DNA of 64,000 nucleotides from Nocardiopsis quinghaiensis. GTDB taxonomy: Bacteria; Actinomycetota; Actinomycetes; Streptosporangiales; Streptosporangiaceae. Made by a program: the position numbers and the translations under genes. Position 1 is the first letter of the stretch, and every line of letters starts with the position of its first letter. The DNA lies in the NCBI RefSeq assembly GCF_008638365.1, contig NZ_VWVU01000023.1, forward strand, positions 48,321 through 112,320, read 5' to 3'. The notes under the pieces are model-generated. The model ran no database searches and was not told the origin of the DNA. It saw nothing but the letters and a program-made list of their open reading frames with translations. Shown piece by piece: positions 7,960 to 17,235 of the stretch.

Positions 7960-9152
7960 ACACCTTCGACGCGGTGGTCATCGGTGCCGGCGTTCTCGGC
8001 GCCGCCACCGCATTCGAACTCGCGCGGACGGGGATGTCCGTGCTCGTGCTGGAACGGGGCGCCCCCAACCGTGAGGGATCGGGCACCACCGCCGGCAACC
8101 TCCACATCCAGGCGGTGCACACGCGCCGTCCCGGTCAGGAGGTCCCCCTGGACAGCGAGGGCCTGCTCCCCGCGCAGAAGGCCGCGGACACCCTGTGGGC
8201 CGAGGCGGAGCACAGGCTCGAAGCGGACCTGGAGGTGCGCAGGAACGGCGGCTTCATGGTCGCCGAGACACCCGAGCAGCGAGAGGAGCTGTACACCAAG
8301 CACGTCTGGGAACAGCGTGCCGGCCTGAACACGGAGCTCCTGGACGGCGACACGGCCCGCGCGGCACTCCCGCTTCTGGGTCCGACGGTCACGGCCGCGA
8401 CGTGGTGTCCCCACGACGGCTACGCCAACCCGCTCAAGGCCGCGCCCGCCTACCTGGCCGCCGCCAACCGCCTGGGAACGCGGATCAAGGCCTTCACCCC
8501 CGTCACCGGCCTGGAACGCCGGGGCTCCGGATGGAGGGTGTACACCCCCGACGGCCACCACGACGCCCCGGTGGTCATCAACACCGCCGGCCCCTGGATC
8601 AGTGAGGTGTGCGCCCTCGCGGGCGTGGACTTGCGGATGGCCCCCGTCGCCATCCAGATGCACGTCACGGCCCGGGAACGGCCCGTACTGCACCACCTCG
8701 TGCAGCACATCGGCGAGGGTCTGTCCGTCAAGCAGGTCACCGCCGGAAACCTCCTCGTCGGCGGAGGCTGGCCCGCTCTCGGCATGAACCTCCAGGGACG
8801 CAGCACCGCGAGCGTGGAAAGCCTCGCGGGCAACATGGCCCAGGCGACCCGCGTCCTCCCCTTCCTGGCCGGGCTGCGCCTGCTGCGGATGTGGGCCGGT
8901 CCGCTCGCCGCCACTCCCGACGAGATGCCGGTGATCGGGCCGGTGCCCGGACAGGCCGGCCTCTACGTGGCGGGAGGCACCTACGCCTTCACCTTCGCCC
9001 CCCTGTGGGGGGAGACGTTGAGCCGCATGGTCCGGGGAGAGCCCACCCGGATCGACGTTTCTTCCTTCGCCCCCGACCGGCTGACGGCCACCTGTGGGAG
9101 CACCGACCGCACGACCTCCGCACACACCGAGAAGGGAACAGCACCGTGCTGA
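7956..9152 (+). CDS. FAD-dependent oxidoreductase, DAO family (HcnC/D-amino-acid dehydrogenase-like catalytic subunit)
   Basis: This 398-residue protein starts at GTG 7956 (GTGA overlap) behind GGGAGGA. The N-terminus FDAVVIGAGVLGAATAFELA is the FAD dinucleotide fold. The C-terminal MPVIGPVPGQAGLYVAGGTY is the second FAD contact of DAO/glycine-oxidase-like enzymes. In the trimeric oxidases this is the substrate-oxidising subunit, converting an amine or cyclic imino acid to an imine. Position after the DapA-like lyase and two electron-transfer subunits supports an oxidation step feeding that lyase. A single-subunit sarcosine-oxidase-like role is a less likely alternative. Confidence 0.87.
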   Translation: MNTFDAVVIGAGVLGAATAFELARTGMSVLVLERGAPNREGSGTTAGNLHIQAVHTRRPGQEVPLDSEGLLPAQKAADTLWAEAEHRLEADLEVRRNGGFMVAETPEQREELYTKHVWEQRAGLNTELLDGDTARAALPLLGPTVTAATWCPHDGYANPLKAAPAYLAAANRLGTRIKAFTPVTGLERRGSGWRVYTPDGHHDAPVVINTAGPWISEVCALAGVDLRMAPVAIQMHVTARERPVLHHLVQHIGEGLSVKQVTAGNLLVGGGWPALGMNLQGRSTASVESLAGNMAQATRVLPFLAGLRLLRMWAGPLAATPDEMPVIGPVPGQAGLYVAGGTYAFTFAPLWGETLSRMVRGEPTRIDVSSFAPDRLTATCGSTDRTTSAHTEKGTAPC

Positions 9153-10441
9153 ACCACAACCGTCCTCGCTCCGGTTCAGGCCAGGCAGGAACAGAGCAGT
9201 CACTGTGGCTGACAGAGGCCCATGTGGTCGACGTCCTCACCGGCTCCGTCGCCCGTGACCGCAGCGTCGAGCTCCGTGACGGCCGGATCGCGCGGATCAC
9301 CGCGGAGGCACCTCCGGCCGGCGCCGAGACCGTCAGCCTGGGCAGGCGCTACCTGATGCCCGGTCTGATCTCGGTGCACACCCACCTGTCGGTCCTGTAC
9401 CCCTTCGACGCGGCCGACTACGGGGAGAATCCCGCGACGACCGTCATGCGCGCCGCGGCGCGGGCCAAGGACGCCCTCAACGCCGGTGTCACCACCGTGC
9501 GGACCCTCGGTGAACAGAACCGCGCCGACCTCCTCCTGAGGGACGCGGCCGCCAAGGGCTGGGCACCCGCTCCGCGCATCGTGGGCGGCGGCCAGGCGGT
9601 CTCCACCACAGGGGGCCACGGCAAGGGCGGGCTGAGCGTCTTCGCCGACGGCCACGACGAGTTCCTCAAGGCCGCCCGCGCCGAACTGGACGCCGGCGCC
9701 GACCACATCAAGATCTTCATCACGGGCGGAATCGCCCACTTCGGGGAGACCTTCAACAGCTCTCAGACCTCCAAGGAGGAGATGCGCGCCGCGGTGCGCG
9801 CGGCCCAGGAGAACGGTACCTACGTCGTGGCCCACGCCGGAGGGTCCGGAGCCATCGTGGAGGCCCTCGAATGCGGGGTCCGCGGCTTCGAACACGGCTA
9901 TGACCTCGATGACGCCACCGTGGCGGAGATGGCCCGACGCCGCGCCTTCCTCACCCCCACCCTCACGGTGACACGGAGCCCGGAATGGATGCGGGCCCAC
10001 GACTTCACCGAGTGGCAGATCGAACTCGCCATGAGTGTGGGACCGCAGCATCTGGAGAGCATCCGGCGGGCCGCCAAGGCACGGCGCACCGACCCCGCCG
10101 ATCCCGAGTCCCCGGGCATCACCATCGTGACCGGTACCGACTACCCGCCCGGTGAACCCATGGACGGCACGGTCACCCAGGTACGGGAGATGCAGTTCCT
10201 CACCGACGCCGGACTCTCCCCATCGGAGGCCCTCCAGGCCGCCACCGTCAACGCCGCACGCCTGGTCGGTCTCGACGACCGGATCGGCCGGGTCGAACAG
10301 GGATACGCCGCCGACCTCATCGCGGTCGACGCCGATCCCACCTCCGACATCGCCGCGCTCCACGACATCCCCCTGGTCATCCAGGCGGGAGGGGTCGTGC
10401 GCAACGACCTTCCCCGAACGACCGCAGGAGGCAGGAAGTGA
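9146..10441 (+). CDS. Metal-dependent amidohydrolase (imidazolonepropionase/prolidase-like)
   Basis: This 431-residue protein starts at GTG 9146, overlapping the previous gene by seven bases. The amidohydrolase TIM barrel is complete: the metal pair VHTH near residue 75, a Lys in DHIKIFITGG that can be carboxylated as bridging ligand, VVAHAGG and EHGYD histidines, and the catalytic Asp in GTDYPPG. This pattern, with Lys on strand 4, is that of the Xaa-Pro/N-acyl-amino-acid hydrolases rather than cytosine deaminases. In this operon it probably cleaves an amide or cyclic amide bond. It overlaps the next gene (GTGA). Confidence 0.87.
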   Translation: MLNHNRPRSGSGQAGTEQSLWLTEAHVVDVLTGSVARDRSVELRDGRIARITAEAPPAGAETVSLGRRYLMPGLISVHTHLSVLYPFDAADYGENPATTVMRAAARAKDALNAGVTTVRTLGEQNRADLLLRDAAAKGWAPAPRIVGGGQAVSTTGGHGKGGLSVFADGHDEFLKAARAELDAGADHIKIFITGGIAHFGETFNSSQTSKEEMRAAVRAAQENGTYVVAHAGGSGAIVEALECGVRGFEHGYDLDDATVAEMARRRAFLTPTLTVTRSPEWMRAHDFTEWQIELAMSVGPQHLESIRRAAKARRTDPADPESPGITIVTGTDYPPGEPMDGTVTQVREMQFLTDAGLSPSEALQAATVNAARLVGLDDRIGRVEQGYAADLIAVDADPTSDIAALHDIPLVIQAGGVVRNDLPRTTAGGRK

Positions 10442-12522
10442 CCGACACCAACAAGCGTCCGCTGCGTCTGGCGGTGGACATCGGCGGCACCTTCGTCGAC
10501 GCACTCGCCTACGACGGGACCACGGGGGCGATCAGCCTCAACAAGGCCTCCACCACCCCCGCCGAGCCCGCCGCCGGTGTGCTGGAGGCCGTCGAGGGGC
10601 TGGCCGGGGACCTGGCGTCCGTGTCCGCCTTCGTGCACGGGACCACCCTGGGGTTGAACGCCATCCTCCAAAGGCGTGGGGCCGACGTCGGCATCATCAC
10701 CAACGAGGGTTTCCGCGACCTGTTCGAGGTCGCCCGGGCGGCCATCCCGACCGAGCACATGTACAACTTCTCCTACGCTCCACCACCGGTCCTCGTGCCC
10801 AGGCGGCGTCGCCTCGGGGTCCCGGGCCGTGTCGACGCCCAGGGGCAGGTGGTGGCGGAGTTCGACGACGACGCGGTGCGCGAGGCGGGAAGGGTTCTGG
10901 TCGAGGAACACGGGCTGAGCTCCATCGCCGTGTGCTTCCTCCACTCCTATGCCAACCCCGAGCACGAGCAGAGGGCGGGCGCCGTCCTCAGGGAGGCATT
11001 CCCACACGTGTCGGTGTCGCTGTCCACGGACATCACCCGTGAGTACCGGGAGTACGAGCGCACCAGTACCGCCGTCATGGACGCCTACATCCGCCCCGTC
11101 CTCAACGACTACATCAGTGTGCTGGAGTCGCGTCTTCGGGAGAGGGGACTGTCCGACCCGCTGCACATCATGCGTTCGGGAGGCGGGGCGATGACGGCCG
11201 ACCTGGCCCGAACCGCTCCCCTGACCACGGTTCTGTCCGGTCCGGCCGGAGGCGTGGTGGGAGCCGGCTACCTCGCCTCGGAGTTGGGTATCGAACACCT
11301 GCTGTCCTTCGACGTGGGCGGCACGAGCATCGACTCGTGCGTGATCGTGGACGGAGAACCCGGTGAGGTCCACGAGGCGAGCATCGACAGCTTCCCGCTG
11401 CTCATCCCCATCTTCGACCTGCGCACCATCGGCGCCGGAGGCGGCTCCATCGCCTGGGTCGACGACGGCCTGCTCCGGGTGGGACCGCACAGTGCGGGGG
11501 CCGTGCCCGGTCCGGTCGCCTATGGCCAAGGCGGAACGGAACCCACCGTCACCGACGCGGCCCTGACTCTGGGTTACCTCGACGCCCGCGAGTTCCTGGG
11601 CGGCAAGATGGACGTCGATCCCGTCGCGGCGGCCGACGCCGTCCGCGACCGGCTCGCCGAGCCCCTGGGAGTGGACACGGCCGAAGCGGCCGCGAGTGTC
11701 TTCCGGGTCATGATGGCCCGTTCGGTCGGCGCGCTACGGGAGATCACGGTGGAGCGCGGTCTGGACCCGCGCGAGTTCACCCTGCTCGCCTTCGGCGGGG
11801 CCGGTCCCATGCTCGGTCCCATGCTGGCACGTGAGATGGGCATCGCCACGACGATCGTGCCGCGCGTACCGGCGGCCTTCTCCGCCTTCGGCATGCTGAT
11901 GTCGGACCTGGAGTACGAGTTCTCCAGCACGGTCCTGCGTTCTCTCGACGGGGAGAGCCTGGCGGGGCTGGAACCGCTCTTCGCCGACCTGGAGGAACAG
12001 GCGCGTTCGGTACTGGCCGAGCAGGGTGTCAGCGGGGAGCAGGGCCGACTGGTGCGGAGGGTGGACGTGCGCTACCGGGGCCAGGAGCACACCCTCGGCA
12101 TCGACCTGGAACCGCACGACGGCGCCACCACCGTGCTGGACCGGTTCCACGAGCTCCACCGCTCCCGCTACGGGCACGCCATGGACGAACCCTGCGAGGT
12201 CATGACCCTGCGCGTGCGAGCGGTGGGGAGCCTGCCCAAGCCCGCCCTCGCACGTGAGGAGCCGGCCGACGGTCCGGCCGGGGCCGTCGGTTCGCGCAAG
12301 GCCTTCGACCTGGCGGTCGGGGCCCTGGCGGAGTTCCCCGTCTACCGGCGGGAGGACCTGGCGCCCGGTCATCGCGTCCCGGGCCCGGCCATCGTCGAGG
12401 AGGGGACCGCCACCACCGTCCTGTTCGGGGACCAGGTCCTCACCATCGACGCCTACGGCCACCTGCTGGTCAACGCCGCCCAAGGCGGCACGGAGGAAAC
12501 CACCCGGGAGGAGCACTCGTGA
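10438..12522 (+). CDS. hyuA: Hydantoinase/oxoprolinase subunit A (N-methylhydantoinase A family)
   Basis: This 694-residue ATP-dependent ring-opening subunit starts at GTG 10438 with a GTGA overlap. The N-terminal Hydant_A domain starts LRLAVDIGGTFVDALAYDG, and the ASKHA-fold phosphate loop recurs as LSFDVGGTSIDSCVIVDG. Family members (5-oxoprolinase, N-methylhydantoinase, acetophenone and acetone carboxylases) couple ATP hydrolysis to opening of a cyclic amide or to carboxylation. Pairing with HyuB immediately downstream, and with hydantoinase and amidohydrolase genes in the same operon, favours a cyclic amide substrate. Carboxylase members usually carry a third small subunit, which is absent here. 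Confidence 0.9.
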   Translation: MTDTNKRPLRLAVDIGGTFVDALAYDGTTGAISLNKASTTPAEPAAGVLEAVEGLAGDLASVSAFVHGTTLGLNAILQRRGADVGIITNEGFRDLFEVARAAIPTEHMYNFSYAPPPVLVPRRRRLGVPGRVDAQGQVVAEFDDDAVREAGRVLVEEHGLSSIAVCFLHSYANPEHEQRAGAVLREAFPHVSVSLSTDITREYREYERTSTAVMDAYIRPVLNDYISVLESRLRERGLSDPLHIMRSGGGAMTADLARTAPLTTVLSGPAGGVVGAGYLASELGIEHLLSFDVGGTSIDSCVIVDGEPGEVHEASIDSFPLLIPIFDLRTIGAGGGSIAWVDDGLLRVGPHSAGAVPGPVAYGQGGTEPTVTDAALTLGYLDAREFLGGKMDVDPVAAADAVRDRLAEPLGVDTAEAAASVFRVMMARSVGALREITVERGLDPREFTLLAFGGAGPMLGPMLAREMGIATTIVPRVPAAFSAFGMLMSDLEYEFSSTVLRSLDGESLAGLEPLFADLEEQARSVLAEQGVSGEQGRLVRRVDVRYRGQEHTLGIDLEPHDGATTVLDRFHELHRSRYGHAMDEPCEVMTLRVRAVGSLPKPALAREEPADGPAGAVGSRKAFDLAVGALAEFPVYRREDLAPGHRVPGPAIVEEGTATTVLFGDQVLTIDAYGHLLVNAAQGGTEETTREEHS

Positions 12523-14258
12523 GTGCCACCAGAGCACCGTTGGACGGTGCGACAGTCGAGGTCATCCGCAACTACGTCCACTCCGTCGCCGAGCAGATGC
12601 GTCGTACCCTCGTTCGGTCGGCCTTCAACCCGGTCATCTACGACGTTCTGGACTTCGGGATCTCCCTCTACGACTCCAAGCACCAGCTCATGGCCGAGGC
12701 CGCCGGTATCACCCACTTCCTGGGCGCCAACGACCACGCCCTGGTCAAGCTGGTGGAGTACGTGGGAGACGGGGCCATGGAGCCCGGCGACGTCTACCTC
12801 ATGAACTACCCCTACTGGAGCGGCGCCCACTCCTACGACGCCATGCTGTGCGCCCCCGTCTTCCGGGACGGAGAAGAGGGGCCCGCCGCCTATCTCGCCG
12901 TGCGGGCGCACTGGATGGACCTGGGTGCGAAGGAGGCCGGGTACGTCCTCGACTCCACAGACATGCACCAGGAAGGCCTCATCTTCCCGGGAACCAAGAT
13001 CGTCTCCGGGGGAGAGGTGATCCGGGACATCCTGGAGCTGATCCGCTTCAACTCCAGGCTGCCCGATGCCACCATCGGGGACTTCCACGCCCAACTCGCC
13101 GCGCTGCGTACGGGCGAGGAGCGCCTGCGCCAGGTGTGGGACAAGTTCGGCGGCCAGATCGTCGAACAGGCCATCGACCAGGTCATCGAGCACGGAGAAC
13201 GTGTCGCCCGCCGTGCCGTCGCGGCACTCCCGGACGGGACGTGGAGCGCGGTCGACTACGTCGACGACGACTACGTCACCGATGACCTGATCCGCATCGC
13301 CGTCGAGGTCACCATCGACGGCGACGAGATGACGGTCGACTTCAACGGTTCGTCCGGCACCGTGGCCGGCCCCGTGAACCTGCCCATCGGTTCGACCCTC
13401 GGTCTCGCCAAGGCCGCCTTCAAGGGCCTGACCACCAGGGACGAGGCGACCAACGCGGGCCACTTCCGCCCCCTGAAGGTCGTCGCCGACCCGGGCAACT
13501 TCTTCCACGCCCTCTACCCTTCGGCGACCTTCACCCAGTGGAGCGCCATCGTCGCCTTCGAACTGGTCTACAAGGCCCTGGCCCAGGTCATCGACACGCT
13601 TCCGGCCTCCAGCGGTGGCGACGAACCCGGATTCATGGCCCTGGGCAACGACCCCCGCACCGGTCGCGACTACGTGGTCAGCAACAACGAGGGCATCGGT
13701 TGGGGCGCGACCAGGGACCACGACGGGGGCACGGCCCAGCAGCACCCCTCGCAGACCACCGTGCGCAACACACCCATCGAGGTCCTCGAACACAAGGCCG
13801 CGCTCTTCCACGAGAAGGTGGAACTCATCCCCGACTCCGGTGGGCCCGGACGCCACCGCGGCGGACTGGGCGTGGAGCGGGTGGTGCGTTACATGGCCCC
13901 CGGCGAGGTCCTGTCCATGAAGAAGAAGAGCAAGACCCGTCCCTGGGCCCTGTACGGGGGCCATGAGCCCGAGCCCAGCCACATGGACCTGTGGCCCGGC
14001 ACGGACCAGGAGAAGAGGGTCGGCATGTACCGGGCCTGGATGGAGGGCGGCGAGCGCTTCGCCAACCGCACCGCCGGAGGCGGCGGATACGGGCACCCCT
14101 TCGAACGCGCCCCCGAGGCGGTGGCCGCCGACGTGCTCAACAGTTACGTCACGACCCAGGCCGCACGCGAACACTACGGACTGCTGGTCGCCAAGGACGG
14201 AACGTGGCAGTCCACGCCCGAGCGGTCGGCACACACCAGGTCGGAATCCGGGGACTGA
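12519..14258 (+). CDS. hyuB: Hydantoinase/oxoprolinase subunit B
   Basis: This 579-residue HyuB protein starts at GTG 12519 in a four-base overlap with HyuA. Characteristic stretches are VEVIRNYVHSVAEQMRRTL, FGISLYDSKHQLMAEA and the Gly-rich GGPGRHRGGLGVERVV; the C-terminal part contains the GGGGYGHPFER motif. It forms the hydrolytic partner of HyuA in ATP-driven opening of hydantoin or 5-oxoproline-like rings. It is the last gene before a 214-base gap, so the enzyme block and the transport block of the operon are separated here. Confidence 0.9.
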   Translation: MSATRAPLDGATVEVIRNYVHSVAEQMRRTLVRSAFNPVIYDVLDFGISLYDSKHQLMAEAAGITHFLGANDHALVKLVEYVGDGAMEPGDVYLMNYPYWSGAHSYDAMLCAPVFRDGEEGPAAYLAVRAHWMDLGAKEAGYVLDSTDMHQEGLIFPGTKIVSGGEVIRDILELIRFNSRLPDATIGDFHAQLAALRTGEERLRQVWDKFGGQIVEQAIDQVIEHGERVARRAVAALPDGTWSAVDYVDDDYVTDDLIRIAVEVTIDGDEMTVDFNGSSGTVAGPVNLPIGSTLGLAKAAFKGLTTRDEATNAGHFRPLKVVADPGNFFHALYPSATFTQWSAIVAFELVYKALAQVIDTLPASSGGDEPGFMALGNDPRTGRDYVVSNNEGIGWGATRDHDGGTAQQHPSQTTVRNTPIEVLEHKAALFHEKVELIPDSGGPGRHRGGLGVERVVRYMAPGEVLSMKKKSKTRPWALYGGHEPEPSHMDLWPGTDQEKRVGMYRAWMEGGERFANRTAGGGGYGHPFERAPEAVAADVLNSYVTTQAAREHYGLLVAKDGTWQSTPERSAHTRSESGD

Positions 14259-14295
14259 ACCCCCGGGTCGGACCGCGCCATGAGTCATCAGTGGA

Positions 14296-14312
14296 GAGGC
14301 GGCCTCCGCCTC
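14296..14312. promoter_or_regulatory. Intercistronic hairpin between enzyme and transporter blocks
   Basis: GAGGCGG-CCT-CCGCCTC is a perfect 7-bp stem with a 3-base loop in the 214-base HyuB/binding-protein gap. There is no T-run, so partial attenuation or mRNA 3'-end protection is more likely than full termination. A second promoter in the gap cannot be excluded. Confidence 0.5.
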
Positions 14313-14472
14313 CCCACGGATGAACCCACAGCGGAACGGACGCGGAAGTCCCGTCGTCGTACCGCGATCGTTGCCCAAGCCCCACGGACAGACCCGCGCC
14401 CTCGAAGCGCGCACCGTCGGGGCGCGTGGCGGACCGGAAGGACCGCCACAAGAGAAGGGTAGGTAAACCCCA

Positions 14473-16086
14473 GTGCGACACACCCACAGTCGGCCCGGCC
14501 GACGACAGGCACATCGTTCGGACAGTTCCACCGCGTACACCGTCACCGCCGGTGCGGTCGTACTCGCGGCCTCCCTCCTTCTGGCCGCATGCGGTACGGG
14601 GGGTGGGAACGGAGCCTCCGACGCCCGGGCGAACTCCCTGGTCATCGCCGAGAACGAGGCTCCGGCGACCTTCGACCCGATCCAGGCCGACAACTCCACC
14701 GTCAACGAGGTCTCGCGTCCGGCCTATGACGCCCTGGTGCGCTTCGAAGGGAACGAACTCGTTCCTTTCGTGGCCACCGAGTGGACGGTGTCCGAGGACG
14801 GCACCACCATCGACATGACACTGCGCGACGACGTGGTCTTCCACGACGGTTCCACACTCACCGCCGACGACGTGGTCTACACCCTCGACCGCGTCAAGCG
14901 CCTACAGATCGGCGTCGCCTCCTTCTTCGCCTCCTACGAGTCGGCCGAAGCGGTCGGCGAGACCGGCCTCACCATCACCCTTTCCGAGCCCTACGCACCC
15001 TTCATGTCGGCGCTGAGCCGCGTGTACCTGCTCAACGCCGACCTGGTGGAGGAGAACGCGGGCGAGGACGACGGACAGCAGTGGCTGTCCTCCAACGACG
15101 CCGGCTCCGGTCCCTACAGCCTCACGGGGTACACCCCCAACCAGGAGGCCACCTACGAGCTCTTCGCCGACTACTGGGGCGGGACCGACGGGCACACGGA
15201 GAACGTCGTCTTCCGCTACCTCTCCGAGGCCTCCACGCAGGCCACCGCCCTACGGCAGGGCGAGATCGACATCGCCATGGACATCTCCCCCCAGGACTGG
15301 GAAACCATGGAGACCGAGGGTTACACCGTCGACCGGGCCGACACCAACGTCCAGCTCTACGCCCTCTTCGACATGACCGGTAAGGGAGAGACCGAGGAGA
15401 GGGCGCTGCGTGAGGCCATCGCCCACTCCTACGACTACGACCAGCACCTGGAAAGCATCCTCATGGGTGCCGGGGAGCTCGCCCAGGGAGTCGTTCCCAG
15501 CGGGATGGCCTGCCACGACCCCGGTGTCCTGCAGCCTTCCTACGACCCCGACCACGCGCGGACGATCATCGAGGAGGAAGGGCTCGAAGGCACGTCGCTC
15601 ACCATGACCTACCTCGAGGCCACGGCCGAGATGGAGCAGGCCGCCACACTCCTGCAGTCCAACCTCGCCGATGTGGGTATCGACCTGACCCTGCAGGCCA
15701 TCACCTACCCGCAGTACATCGAGATCGCCTCGGACCCGGAGAGCATTCCGGACCTGGGCATGATCTACACCTTCCCCGCCTTCCCGGACACAGACGCCGT
15801 GCTCTACCAGAGCTTCCACTCGACCAACATCGGCGGAGGACTCAACTTCGGGGGCTACTCCGACGGGGAGGTCGACGAACTCGTCGAAGAGGGTCAGCGC
15901 AGTACCGACCCCGACGAGAGGTGTGAGGCCTATACCCAGGCACAGAACATCATCGCCGAGGACTACGCGGCCATGGTCCTGTCCAACCCGCAGTACGTCA
16001 CCGTGATCGGCGAGGGGGTCTCGGGCTACGCCTACGACCCGGCTCACCACCAGACCGTGGACGTCTACGGCATCACCAAGGGCTGA
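14473..16086 (+). CDS. Peptide/nickel-type ABC transporter substrate-binding lipoprotein (SBP_bac_5)
   Basis: This 537-residue secreted lipoprotein starts at GTG 14473 after GAAGGGTAGG. The signal peptide has a charged start (MRHTHSRPGRRQ), a hydrophobic core and lipobox LLAAC with the lipidated Cys40. The mature protein has the family-5 extracellular solute-binding fold (NEAPATFDPIQADNSTVNEV, DGSTLTADDVVYTLDRV, VFRYLSEASTQATALRQGEI). It captures the operon's substrate, probably a peptide-like or cyclic amide compound, for the permeases that follow. Hairpins before and after the gene suggest it is expressed above its neighbours, as is common for binding proteins. Confidence 0.92.
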   Translation: MRHTHSRPGRRQAHRSDSSTAYTVTAGAVVLAASLLLAACGTGGGNGASDARANSLVIAENEAPATFDPIQADNSTVNEVSRPAYDALVRFEGNELVPFVATEWTVSEDGTTIDMTLRDDVVFHDGSTLTADDVVYTLDRVKRLQIGVASFFASYESAEAVGETGLTITLSEPYAPFMSALSRVYLLNADLVEENAGEDDGQQWLSSNDAGSGPYSLTGYTPNQEATYELFADYWGGTDGHTENVVFRYLSEASTQATALRQGEIDIAMDISPQDWETMETEGYTVDRADTNVQLYALFDMTGKGETEERALREAIAHSYDYDQHLESILMGAGELAQGVVPSGMACHDPGVLQPSYDPDHARTIIEEEGLEGTSLTMTYLEATAEMEQAATLLQSNLADVGIDLTLQAITYPQYIEIASDPESIPDLGMIYTFPAFPDTDAVLYQSFHSTNIGGGLNFGGYSDGEVDELVEEGQRSTDPDERCEAYTQAQNIIAEDYAAMVLSNPQYVTVIGEGVSGYAYDPAHHQTVDVYGITKG

Positions 16087-16097
16087 CGCCAGCCACG

Positions 16098-16124
16098 GGC
16101 GGCGTCGGCAGGTCCGACGCCGCC
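16098..16124. promoter_or_regulatory. Strong intercistronic hairpin after the binding-protein gene
   Basis: GGCGGCGTCGG-CAGGT-CCGACGCCGCC is a perfect 11-bp stem starting 12 bases after the binding-protein stop and 38 before the permease GTG. There is no T-run. Such hairpins usually stabilise the upstream message and reduce read-through into permease genes. Confidence 0.65.
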
Positions 16125-16161
16125 TCCCCCCACAGAACCACCACCCGGAAGGGGAGGCACG

Positions 16162-17235
16162 GTGCTCTCGTTCATCGCCCAGAGACTGGGCATGATGATC
16201 CTGGTCCTGGCTGGCCTCATCACCGTCACGTTTCTCATGACCCAGGTCCTGCCGGGCGATCCGGCACGTGCGGCGGCCGGCCGCAACGCCACCGTGGAGC
16301 AGGTCGACGCCGCGCGCGAGCGCCTGGGTCTCGACCAACCGGTCCACGAGCAGTACGTCTCCTATGTCAGCCGTGTCGCCCAAGGCGACCTGGGGACCTC
16401 GGTCTTCACCCAACGTCCCGTCATCGAAGACATCGCCCAGGTCCTCCCCTCGTCGGTGGAACTCGTCCTGGCCGCGATGCTGATCAACGTCGCCGTCGCG
16501 CTTCCGCTCGGTGTGGTCTCCGCCTACCGCAGGGGCAAAGGGGCCGATCTCTCCGCGCGCCTGGTCGCGCTGCTCGGCGCCGCCGTCCCGGTCTTCTGGC
16601 TGGGCCTGATCCTCCAGGCCTTCCTGTCCGCGCGCTGGGGCCTGTTCCCGCTCACCGGACATCTGGGTTTCGGCAGCAGTGTCCCCACAGTGACGGGGAT
16701 GACCACCGTCGACGCGCTGCTGGCCGGGGACCCGTCCACCTTCGGTGAAGCGATAAGCCACCTGGTCCTGCCCGCGATCACACTCGCGGCTGCCTACATC
16801 GCGGTGGTCACACGCACGCTCCGCTCGACCATGATCGGAGCTCTGGACGCCGACTACATCACCCTGGCGCGGGCGACCGGCGCCTCCGAATGGCGCGTGG
16901 TCATCTCCCACGGTCTGCGTAACGCCCTGGTGCCTACCAGCACCATCCTCGGCATGCAGCTCGGCTGGATGCTGGGATCCACCGTGCTGGTGGAGTCCAT
17001 CTTCGGCCGCGTGGGTGTGGGCGCCTACTCCGTCACCGCCGTGTTGCAGAACGACCTGTACGCCGTCATCGGCGCCGTCCTGGTCATCGGCGTCGTCTTC
17101 ATCCTCGCCAACTTCGTCGTCGACCTGCTCCAACTGTGGCTCAACCCCCGCCTGCGCAAGGGGAAGCGCCGCGAACGCGCAGGCGCGGACGAGTCCGCCG
17201 CGGAGGCCTCCGACCTCGCCGGGGAGCGCACATGA
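16162..17235 (+). CDS. ABC transporter permease, DppB type
   Basis: This 357-residue inner-membrane permease starts at GTG 16162 behind AAGGGGAGG. It has an N-terminal membrane segment (MMILVLAGLITVTFLMTQVL), a long extracytoplasmic loop, then five more hydrophobic segments. The cytoplasmic EAA coupling loop is ITLARATGASEWRVVISHGL. The C-terminal tail is charged. Together with the DppC-type protein it forms the channel of the peptide-type importer. It overlaps the next gene by four bases. Confidence 0.92.
   Translation: MLSFIAQRLGMMILVLAGLITVTFLMTQVLPGDPARAAAGRNATVEQVDAARERLGLDQPVHEQYVSYVSRVAQGDLGTSVFTQRPVIEDIAQVLPSSVELVLAAMLINVAVALPLGVVSAYRRGKGADLSARLVALLGAAVPVFWLGLILQAFLSARWGLFPLTGHLGFGSSVPTVTGMTTVDALLAGDPSTFGEAISHLVLPAITLAAAYIAVVTRTLRSTMIGALDADYITLARATGASEWRVVISHGLRNALVPTSTILGMQLGWMLGSTVLVESIFGRVGVGAYSVTAVLQNDLYAVIGAVLVIGVVFILANFVVDLLQLWLNPRLRKGKRRERAGADESAAEASDLAGERT

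Noticed and set aside
10438..14258. Acetone or acetophenone carboxylase
   Set aside because: HyuA/HyuB relatives include these enzymes, but the small third subunit is absent, and hydantoinase and amidohydrolase genes are adjacent.
12453..14705. Long minus-strand open frame (about 750 codons) opposite HyuB
   Set aside because: It is a shadow of the GC-biased plus-strand gene; the product has no family-like motifs, while HyuB on the other strand is complete.
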